A DNA stretch of 64,000 bases from positions 1-64,000 of the forward strand of contig NZ_CANMVK010000006.1 of the NCBI RefSeq assembly GCF_947501405.1, given 5' to 3'. A program made the position numbers and the translations under genes. This document shows, piece by piece, positions 8,624 to 15,607 of the stretch; within the stretch, counting starts at the first letter, position 1, and every line of letters starts with the position of its first letter. Under the pieces are notes generated by a model. That model did no database searches, was not told where the DNA came from, and worked only from the letters and a program-made list of their open reading frames with translations. Origin of the DNA: an uncultured Hoeflea sp. GTDB lineage: Bacteria > Pseudomonadota > Alphaproteobacteria > Rhizobiales > Rhizobiaceae.

Positions 8624-9553
8624 ATGTCCGAAACCGCATCTGAAATGACGCCGCAAGCGCTTGCCGCGCTTTTGCATTTCTATGCGGAAGCCGGTGTCGA
8701 CGCGCTGTGCGAAGAGGCTGCGATCGACCGCTTTGAACAAAGCGCGGAACAGGCACAAAGCCGTAAACAGCGCACCCGGGAGAGCGGCGCCCAGCCGAGC
8801 AGCGGCGGCGGCGCCGCGCCGAGCGTGCCGGATAGGCAGGGCGCGAGCCCGGCTCCCCGTTTGGCTCAGGCTGAGAAGCCGTCCGCGCCGCAACCGGCCC
8901 GTTCGCCCGCACCGAAGGCGTCGCATCTCACAGTGCCTGGTGAAGCGGCGTTCGAGGATGCGCGGGCGCTGGCGGCCAGCGCGAAGACGATAGCTGAACT
9001 GCGCCAGGCGCTTGAGGGCTACAACGGCTGCAATTTGCGCCACAGCGCCAAATCTCTGGTGTTCGCCGACGGCAATCCGGAGGCCGATGTGATGTTCATC
9101 GGCGAAGCTCCGGGTCGTGACGAGGACCTGCAGGGGCTTCCCTTTGTCGGCCGCGCCGGGCAACTGCTCGACCGCATGCTGGCGGCCATCGGTCTTGACC
9201 GCGAAAGCGCCTACATCACCAATATGATTTTCTGGCGGCCGCCGGGCAACCGAACGCCGGCGCCGCACGAGATCGAGTTGTGCCGCCCGTTCATCGAGCG
9301 TCATGTGACGCTGGCCGCGCCGAAGGTTGTGGTGCTGCTCGGCAATGTCGCAGCCAAATCGCTGCTGGGAACCGAAAAGGGCATCCTTTCGCTGCGCGGC
9401 GGCTGGATGGAGTACACAGCCGGCGACGTATCGATCCCCGCAATGCCGACGCTGCATCCGGCTTATCTGTTACGAAATCCCGCGCAAAAGCGGCTGGCCT
9501 GGGCCGATCTTTTGTCATTGCGGGCGCGGCTGGACACGCTCGAAAGCAACTAG
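8624..9553 (+). CDS. Family-4-like uracil-DNA glycosylase
   Basis: 309 residues: a poorly conserved Ala/Pro-rich N-terminal ~120 residues, then a UDG fold with [29 protein letters not shown] and the C-terminal HPAYLLRNP motif. These match family 4 enzymes, which excise uracil from DNA. The [4Fe-4S] ligands of that family are only half present: Cys136 and Cys220 remain, but the partner of the first CxxC is Arg139 and the Cys before RPPGNR is Trp204. Cluster binding is therefore doubtful. The gene is monocistronic, after the rplI terminator. Confidence 0.85.
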   Translation: MSETASEMTPQALAALLHFYAEAGVDALCEEAAIDRFEQSAEQAQSRKQRTRESGAQPSSGGGAAPSVPDRQGASPAPRLAQAEKPSAPQPARSPAPKASHLTVPGEAAFEDARALAASAKTIAELRQALEGYNGCNLRHSAKSLVFADGNPEADVMFIGEAPGRDEDLQGLPFVGRAGQLLDRMLAAIGLDRESAYITNMIFWRPPGNRTPAPHEIELCRPFIERHVTLAAPKVVVLLGNVAAKSLLGTEKGILSLRGGWMEYTAGDVSIPAMPTLHPAYLLRNPAQKRLAWADLLSLRARLDTLESN

Positions 9554-9749
9554 GACGGTTGTTCGTTCCGGGCTCTGCCCGCCGCGCCCATGTCAAACCA
9601 AAAAATTTTTGCGAAGTCGCATTCCGGCCTTGGCGACATCGATCCGCGTGGCATTGTCGCCCATAGAATCGATCTTGCAATCTGGTCTGCGCACCCGGAG
9701 AGAAATCCGGTAACCGGCAGGCCGCGCTCCGTTGGCAGGGAGAGCCGCC

Positions 9750-11039
9750 ATGTTCCAGTCCGTCCGGCCGGTGGCTGCACTGCTGCTTTCAACCCTGTTC
9801 ATGCTGACAGCCGGCGGGATGGCGAGCTACCTGCTGCCGCTGCGCGCGGTGGCCGAGGGCTGGACCACCTTCATGGTGTCGATGATCGCCACCGGATACG
9901 CCATCGCCTTCACCTCCGCCTGCATCATCACTCCGCGGCTGGTCAAGCGCGTCGGTCATGTGCGGGTGTTTGGCGTGCTGACCACGCTGATGGCGATGTC
10001 GCTGATCCTGCATGCGCTGGTGGTTCATCCGGTCGCCTGGGTGCTGATCCGGGCGATGGCGGGATTTTCGATCGCTGGCGGTTACATGATCATCGAAAGC
10101 TGGCTTAACGAGCGCGCCGCCAATGAAAACCGCGGCATGCTGTTTTCGATCTACATGATCATCTGCATGGCGGGCGCTACTGCCGGGCAGTATGTGGTGC
10201 CACTGGGCGATCCGATGGGCCCCGCAATCTTCATGGTCTGCGCGCTGATCTATTCGATGGCGCTGCTGCCCACCGCATTGTCGGCGGCGCAGGCGCCGCA
10301 GCCGCTAACCGAAGCCAAGTTCGACATTGCCGCGCTCTACCGCCGCTCGCCGGCTGCGGTGATCGGCACACTGTTGTCCGGCATGGTTACCGGCGCCTGG
10401 TTCGGCCTCGCCCCGGTCTATGCGTCCCTTCAAAAACTCAGCACGACCGAGGGCGCGACGATGCTCGCGGCGGCAACGCTGGGCGGGGCACTTTTGCAGT
10501 ACCCGCTCGGGCGAATGTCGGACCGGATGGACCGCCGCCGGGTGATGGCGCTGGCCGGCGTGATCGGTGTCAGCGCCTGCGCCATCGCACTGGTGTTCGG
10601 CACCTTCAGCCTGATCCTGTTTTATGTGGCGATTTTCGCCTTGGGCGGGGCGATCTTTCCGGTCTATGCGCTCAACGTCGCCCACGCCAACGACCACGCC
10701 CGGCCCGATGAATTCGTCGAAGTGTCGAGCGGTATCATGATCACCTTCGGGGTGGGCACGATGGGCGGTCCGTTGCTGGCTGGCCTGATCATGGACTGGG
10801 CCGGAGCGGGCGGGTTCTTCGCCATCATCGGCATAGCCTTCGCTGCCTATTCCGGCTATATGGTCTGGCGGATCAACCGCAGGGAGATGCCCGATGAGGC
10901 CGATCGCTGGGACTTCCAGGCGATGACGCCCTATCGCGACCAGACCCCGCAGACCGCTGAACTGGATCCGCGCTCCGACCCGGCCTATGGCGAGGAGAGC
11001 GAGGACCCCGCGCCCGGAACCACATCAGGCATTGTCTGA
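9750..11039 (+). CDS. MFS transporter, YcaD-like
   Basis: The ATG at 9750 follows AGGGAG. The 429-residue product has 12 predicted hydrophobic segments and the MFS loop G-R-M-S-D-R-M-D-R-R-R between segments 8 and 9. The E-S-W-L-N-E-R segment in helix 5 is typical of the YcaD-like branch. The last ~50 residues are acidic and cytoplasmic. It is convergent with the radical SAM gene at 11075, separated by 35 bp. The substrate is unknown; export of a radical-SAM product is possible but not supported by operon structure. Confidence 0.85.
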   Translation: MFQSVRPVAALLLSTLFMLTAGGMASYLLPLRAVAEGWTTFMVSMIATGYAIAFTSACIITPRLVKRVGHVRVFGVLTTLMAMSLILHALVVHPVAWVLIRAMAGFSIAGGYMIIESWLNERAANENRGMLFSIYMIICMAGATAGQYVVPLGDPMGPAIFMVCALIYSMALLPTALSAAQAPQPLTEAKFDIAALYRRSPAAVIGTLLSGMVTGAWFGLAPVYASLQKLSTTEGATMLAAATLGGALLQYPLGRMSDRMDRRRVMALAGVIGVSACAIALVFGTFSLILFYVAIFALGGAIFPVYALNVAHANDHARPDEFVEVSSGIMITFGVGTMGGPLLAGLIMDWAGAGGFFAIIGIAFAAYSGYMVWRINRREMPDEADRWDFQAMTPYRDQTPQTAELDPRSDPAYGEESEDPAPGTTSGIV

Positions 11040-11074
11040 ACCCGGCCGACCGGTGCACTAACCGGGGCGCGCGC

Positions 11075-13105
11075 TCAGATCACCTTGTCGGACTGGTGCA
11101 TGGCCACCCGCACGGCGGTTGCCGAACTGAGCCCCTCGGCGATCCACGGTGCCAGTTGATACAGCTCTTCGGGCGGCGCATCGTTTTCGGCGAAAATCTT
11201 CACCAGCTCCGCCGAGGCGCCATCAAGATCGACCACGGAGGCGTTGAGCCGGTTGATCACCCGCAGCCGCGCCGCGCCCTCGTGGGTATGAACCCGCCAG
11301 GACATCTCGTCGGCAAAGCGCGGAAAGATGCGAACGTCGCGCGTCTGTGAGAGACCGGTGCAGTGTTCGGCCAGCTCCGCGCTGTCAAACAGCGCCAGCA
11401 GGATCAGCAAATGCTCTCGCGGGATCCAGTTGGTGGACATGTATTTGGGCACATCGAAGGCTTTGGATTTCAACTCTTCGAGATGCCGGTGGGCGTCCTG
11501 CCGGGTGTTGCCCTGCCCGACATTGTACTCGTAGTAGACGTCGATTTCGTCGCTTTCACCCTCTACCAGTTCGAGACCGAAGCGTTCGAGCTTTTTCATG
11601 ATCGGGGCATTGTGCTCGAGCGCGAAGGTGCCCGCGCCGAAGGAGCCGATGTCATCGGCATGCGACAGGATGAAGTCGATTGTCTCCTGCGCTTCTGCCT
11701 CTGTTTCGCCGGGGAAGCCGAAAAACAGGAAGCAGTGCATCCAGATGCCCGCCAAGGCGGCGTCGCGCAGATTGCCGGTCATGACCGGCCGCGGCGTGTT
11801 CTTGCGCATCAGTTCGAGCACCCGTTCGGACGCGGATTCAAGGCCCACATAAAGCGAACGGAAACCGATGGCATGTCCGTGGCGGAAATCCTCGGCGGTG
11901 TAGTATTTCTCGAACTTCATCAACCCGGTGAAGAACTGGGTGTCGCCGGGGTCTATCTCCTGTCCCAATTGCCGGAAAATCTTCGGCGGGATCGCCTCGT
12001 CGTTGAAGGCGAAAAAGACGGCGTCATGCTTTTGCTTTTGCAGATTGATGGTGTCGATCACGCTGGAAGACGAGTAGCCCGCGTATTTTTCACCATAGAC
12101 CATGCCGTGGTGGCAGAACTCGCAATGGCCCCAATAGCAACCACGCGACGACAGCAGCGGGAATGTGAGCTGTGGAGAGAAATAGGGATTGCCCACCAGA
12201 TCGTCGAACACCGGCGACGGGATTTCCTGCGGGGTGAGCGGTTTTTCGGGAGCGGTGGCCCGGATTTCGCCCTGGTCGGCGTAAACCAGACCGGAAATGC
12301 CCGCCAGATCGGCCTTGTTGAAATGAGCAAGCGACAACAGGTTTTCGAGCGGTTTTTCGCCCTCGTTGCGCACCACCACATCAATGTAGCGGCTCATCCA
12401 GTCGAGAGGCAGCGCGCCGCGCTCGAAGATCCGGGAAAAAACCGTGCCGCCAACAATCACCGGCACATCGGCGCGAGCCTTGATGGCCTTGCCGAACAGC
12501 AGCGTGAACAGCAATTGCTCCTGGCCAATGCAGGACAGGCCGACCATGCGCGGCCGGTTTTCAAGCAGCCGGTCGACCGCCGATTCGACAAAAGCTGCGA
12601 GGACCGGCGGACAATTGTCGATGAAGCGGTCGACCGTTTCGCGGTTGAGCGTGCCGCCGGCAATTTCAAAATCATGGGAGGTGATCTTGAAATCCGGCGA
12701 CAAGTCGCTGACAAAATTCAAGTAACCGTCGAGCGAGTTGACGGCGCGATAGGTGTCGCGCAACAGCCCGGCGCGGTTTTTCACCAGCGCCTCGAACGGC
12801 TGATCGTGCCAGGCCAGCAGCGCCTCGAGATCGGCGCGGTAATCGCGCCAGCACCGGACGCCATCGCGGGCGGCCTCTAGCTCCGGATCTTGCTGATCCG
12901 AGGGCGAGGCCGATTGCTGACTGCCTGAAAGCAGGATGCCGGCCGCCTCCCGGGAGAGCAGGAAATCGTAAAGCCGGATGTTCTCATCATGCACTGAGCA
13001 GGAAAAGCCGGCGCGGCGCAGCCAGGCCGCCAGCGAAGGCAGTGACAAGGGCGGTTGAAACGGGCTCCATTGCGGAACGGCGGCCAGTGCGATGTCGACA
13101 GCCAT
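11075..13105 (-). CDS. Cobalamin-binding radical SAM enzyme, candidate peptide maturase
   Basis: The ATG at 13105 is chosen because GGGGAGGT lies six bases upstream. The product is 676 residues. An N-terminal B12-binding Rossmann-type domain (about 1-290) is followed by a radical SAM core. The cluster motif is Cys323-x4-Cys328-x2-Cys331 (CYWGHCEFC), one residue longer than the usual Cx3Cx2C. Downstream segments L-Y-V-G-L-E-S-A-S and F-F-G-F-P-G-E-T fit the core. The last ~75 residues, with an N-A-S-V-V-D-L-D-G-A-S-A-E-L-V pattern, loosely resemble a PqqD/RRE peptide-binding domain. A 54-residue peptide gene lies 97 bp upstream on the same strand. Family membership is clear; the substrate is inferred. 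Confidence 0.85.
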   Translation of the reverse strand: MAVDIALAAVPQWSPFQPPLSLPSLAAWLRRAGFSCSVHDENIRLYDFLLSREAAGILLSGSQQSASPSDQQDPELEAARDGVRCWRDYRADLEALLAWHDQPFEALVKNRAGLLRDTYRAVNSLDGYLNFVSDLSPDFKITSHDFEIAGGTLNRETVDRFIDNCPPVLAAFVESAVDRLLENRPRMVGLSCIGQEQLLFTLLFGKAIKARADVPVIVGGTVFSRIFERGALPLDWMSRYIDVVVRNEGEKPLENLLSLAHFNKADLAGISGLVYADQGEIRATAPEKPLTPQEIPSPVFDDLVGNPYFSPQLTFPLLSSRGCYWGHCEFCHHGMVYGEKYAGYSSSSVIDTINLQKQKHDAVFFAFNDEAIPPKIFRQLGQEIDPGDTQFFTGLMKFEKYYTAEDFRHGHAIGFRSLYVGLESASERVLELMRKNTPRPVMTGNLRDAALAGIWMHCFLFFGFPGETEAEAQETIDFILSHADDIGSFGAGTFALEHNAPIMKKLERFGLELVEGESDEIDVYYEYNVGQGNTRQDAHRHLEELKSKAFDVPKYMSTNWIPREHLLILLALFDSAELAEHCTGLSQTRDVRIFPRFADEMSWRVHTHEGAARLRVINRLNASVVDLDGASAELVKIFAENDAPPEELYQLAPWIAEGLSSATAVRVAMHQSDKVI

Positions 13106-13174
13106 GACAGACCTCCCCGCAGTTGAAAAAGGCCGGCGCCGCACCGCGGTTTTGCGGGGGCGACGGTGTGAGCC

Positions 13175-13195
13175 GGGGCCGGAATTACCGGCCCC
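13175..13195 (-). terminator. Intergenic hairpin between peptide gene and radical SAM gene
   Basis: A perfect 8-bp stem (GGGGCCGG / CCGGCCCC) with a 5-base loop starts eight bases after the peptide stop codon. There is no T-run, so it would act as a stability or partial-termination element, favouring the short upstream message over the enzyme message. Such hairpins are common between RiPP precursor and enzyme genes. Confidence 0.6.
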
Positions 13196-13202
13196 AATGC
13201 GA

Positions 13203-13367
13203 CTACTTGGATTTTCCGTTGTTGATGTTCTGCTGGTGACCGGCAGCCAGGGATCTCTCATTCTTGAGAATGTGAACCAGGTCTTCGGGGCTGGCAGACT
13301 TGATCAGTTCAGCCACCTTGGTGTTGAACTTCATCAGGGACTGCGGCATCTCAATTGACTTGGCCAT
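13203..13367 (-). CDS. 54-residue peptide, candidate radical SAM substrate
   Basis: The ATG at 13367 has AGGAG eight bases upstream; an in-frame ATG at 13373 is too close to that site. The peptide starts MAKSIEMPQSLMKF, has a leader-like amphipathic middle with S-A-S-P-E-D-L-V-H-I-L-K, and ends in a short Gly/Asn/Gln-rich tail (G-H-Q-Q-N-I-N-N-G-K-S-K). There is no signal peptide, membrane segment or cysteine. A strong promoter lies directly upstream, and a hairpin separates it from the radical SAM gene. This layout is what RiPP precursors show: an acidic/hydrophobic leader and a small polar core. The family is not recognised, and modification is inferred only. Confidence 0.7.
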   Translation of the reverse strand: MAKSIEMPQSLMKFNTKVAELIKSASPEDLVHILKNERSLAAGHQQNINNGKSK

Positions 13368-13403
13368 AAGCATCTCTCCTCAATAAGTTGCATTAACAAT
13401 AAG

Positions 13404-13432
13404 ATGCTACTTTAGATTTTATTTGATGTCAA
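13404..13432 (-). promoter_or_regulatory. Promoter of the peptide / radical SAM cassette
   Basis: On the minus strand, a perfect TTGACA and a TAGCAT (four of six consensus bases) are separated by 17 bases. They lie in an AT-rich patch about 37-65 bp upstream of the peptide start codon. This is one of the best housekeeping-type promoters in the window. Confidence 0.7.
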
Positions 13433-13623
13433 AACCACGGTCGGGTGTCGTATCTCTCGAACACCCATAATCCATTGCTGTCGGTCTATTGCGATGTCCG
13501 CACTTGCAGCGGGTCCGCGCAACGCCCGATGGAACTCCGCGCGCCACAGCACCGCGGAGAAATCCGCACGTTTGCCGTTTCGCGCCGCAGTTCGGCAGCA
13601 AAAGAGACACGGCCGTAGCGGCT

Positions 13624-13641
13624 GCCGGCCTTTTGGCCGGC
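13624..13641 (-). terminator. Hairpin downstream of the universal stress protein gene
   Basis: A perfect 7-bp stem, GCCGGCC / GGCCGGC, with a 4-base loop lies 30 bp beyond the UspA stop codon. No T-run follows, so the call as terminator is tentative. The rest of 13433-13671 holds no supported gene. Confidence 0.4.
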
Positions 13642-13671
13642 GCTCAAATCCTGTGAGGTGAGTGCCGCCTT

Positions 13672-14085
13672 CTAGCGGACGATGAACACTGATATGTTCA
13701 CATGGGTGGCGAGATAGCCGGCATTGGAGGAAAAGAAGTGATCCCGGAATGTCGGCACGTGCGACGCCATCACCACCAGATCCGCGCCGAGTTCTTCAGC
13801 CGCGCTTTTCAGCCGGTCGTCGAGATCGACTGCGGGATCATGTGAGGTCACCGATACGGCCTCGAAGGCCACGCCATGGCGGTCGGATTGTTCGGTGCAG
13901 AAGGCTTCGAGTTTGCGGGTGTATTCGGCCGGATCGTGGGCCACAGGTCCCGGCGCCGTGGAGACCACGCCGACAGCATGCAGTTTGGCACTGTAGAGCC
14001 GTGTAAGATCGGCGGCCGTGGCGAGCGCCTTTTCCAGACGATCTGCGTGGCTCAGGTCCACCGGCACCATGATTGTCTTGTACAT
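13672..14085 (-). CDS. Universal stress protein (UspA family)
   Basis: The ATG at 14085 has GGGAGGGAG upstream. The 137-residue product has the USP fold: an N-terminal Y-K-T-I-M-V-P-V-D strand and A-A-E-E-L-G-A-D-L-V-V-M-A-S-H. The usual ATP-binding G-x2-G-x9-G-S/T near the C-terminus is degenerate (S-S-N-A-G-Y-L-A-T-H-V). It is a cytoplasmic protein of stress survival, possibly of the non-ATP-binding type. It appears monocistronic. Confidence 0.88.
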   Translation of the reverse strand: MYKTIMVPVDLSHADRLEKALATAADLTRLYSAKLHAVGVVSTAPGPVAHDPAEYTRKLEAFCTEQSDRHGVAFEAVSVTSHDPAVDLDDRLKSAAEELGADLVVMASHVPTFRDHFFSSNAGYLATHVNISVFIVR

Positions 14086-14280
14086 ATCGCACTCCCTCCC
14101 CTTTGCAGGCCGCTGATCGGACCCGGATTCGGACGCCAGCACCGCTGGCCCCTGTGCAAATCATCTAACCTGCCTGGACGCATCGCGCATTGATGAGGGT
14201 CAAGGAGCAAGGGGCCGGCTGCGGCTGCGGCCGCTATGACACTTGCGGATGGACGAGGCTTTGCCTGCGGCGTCGGCAGA

Positions 14281-15279
14281 TCACCCCTGCGGCGTCACCA
14301 GCTTGCGCTGGGCGCGGCGCTCAAGCCCCAACGCATGTTCGCGCAGGATCACGAACAGACCGGCGCCAACCACGATCGTGGTGCCAAGCAGCATGGTCCA
14401 GCTCGGGACATCGGAAAAAATGAAATAGCCGATCAGAATGCCCAGAACGATCGAGGTGTATTCAAACGGCGCGATGGTCGAGACATCGGCATGGCGATAG
14501 CTCTGGGTGAGCAGGATCTGGCCGAGACCGCCGCAAAAGCCGGCCAGTGCCATCAGCATCAGGGTCTGCGCATCGGGCATGATCCAGCCTAACGGCAGTG
14601 ATCCCAGCGACAGCACCGTGGCGGTGAGCGAGAAGTAAAGCACGATGGTCGGCGTCTTTTCGGTCAGCACCAGCTTGCGCACCAGGATCATCGCGGTGGC
14701 GCCCAGCGTGGCCGACGCAAGAACCGCCAACGCGCCCAGCGCTTCGCTTGAGCCGAAGCCGTCACCAAACAGGCTCAGCCGCGGCCAGGTGATGATCAGC
14801 ACACCACCCAGCCCGACCGCCACAGCCGACCAGCGGAAAATGCGCACCGTTTCGCCAAGAAACAACGCCGCGAACACCACGGTCAGCAGCGGCATGGCGT
14901 AGCCGATGGCGATCGCATCGGGCAGCGGCAACTGCATGATCCCGTAAAAGCCGAAGCCCATGGCCATGACGCCGACCAGGCCCCGGCGCACATGCGACAG
15001 CGGATTGGCGGTATGCCAGGCGCTCACAAGCTGCCCGCGCACCGCCAGAAAGGCCAGGATCGGCACCATGGCGAAGGCCGAGCGAAAGAACACGATCTGT
15101 CCGGGCGGCATGCCCTCGCCGCTGGCCTTGATCAGGGTCGACATGGTGACAAATACGGTCACCGAAGCCACCTTGAGAGCGATGCCGATCATCGGCGAGC
15201 CTGATTGCCCCGGGCTTTGCTGCGGGGCCCCGGCCGGCTGCGGGACGGCGGGGATTGGCGGCGCGGCGGGATTGGTCAC
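14281..15279 (-). CDS. EamA/DMT-family transporter
   Basis: A GTG start with GGAAGAG upstream gives 332 residues. A Pro/Ala-rich cytoplasmic N-terminus of ~28 residues precedes ten hydrophobic segments forming two EamA repeats. It is an inner-membrane permease of unknown substrate, only distantly similar to the one at 4442. No regulator gene is adjacent. Confidence 0.87.
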   Translation of the reverse strand: MTNPAAPPIPAVPQPAGAPQQSPGQSGSPMIGIALKVASVTVFVTMSTLIKASGEGMPPGQIVFFRSAFAMVPILAFLAVRGQLVSAWHTANPLSHVRRGLVGVMAMGFGFYGIMQLPLPDAIAIGYAMPLLTVVFAALFLGETVRIFRWSAVAVGLGGVLIITWPRLSLFGDGFGSSEALGALAVLASATLGATAMILVRKLVLTEKTPTIVLYFSLTATVLSLGSLPLGWIMPDAQTLMLMALAGFCGGLGQILLTQSYRHADVSTIAPFEYTSIVLGILIGYFIFSDVPSWTMLLGTTIVVGAGLFVILREHALGLERRAQRKLVTPQG

Positions 15280-15607
15280 TGTGTCTCTTCCATCGGGCGT
15301 TGCGGGTCATCGTCGGGCATGTTTCAGCGGCCGCCATCAACCGGGTCCCAGGCTCGCAAAACCCGGACCCGGGATGAGTGGCGCACGGGGCCGTCAAGCG
15401 AGAGCGTGCAGCGATACTCTAAGAATGCAGCGAACCGGGTCGGGCGCAGCTGATACGGTTAGGTCTTCCGACGCTCAACACGAAGACGCCAGCATAACGC
15501 CTCACACCCGCCCCGTCCGATCAATAATGGTGATGCGAAGTACCACTCAAGCTGATGAGCGGCGTAGTGGCCATCGGCGGAAGTCGCGGACCAGGCCAGC
15601 GTCTCGG
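15280..15607. other. Intergenic region, no gene supported
   Basis: About 330 bp between the EamA gene and the end of the molybdoenzyme gene, both on the minus strand. No convincing open frame, RNA gene or terminator with a T-run was seen. Confidence 0.5.

Noticed and set aside
7832-9457. 541-codon minus-strand open frame
   Set aside because: It lies antisense to rplI and the uracil-DNA glycosylase gene; high GC content keeps the reverse frame open. Sequence is Arg/Gly-rich with no family features.
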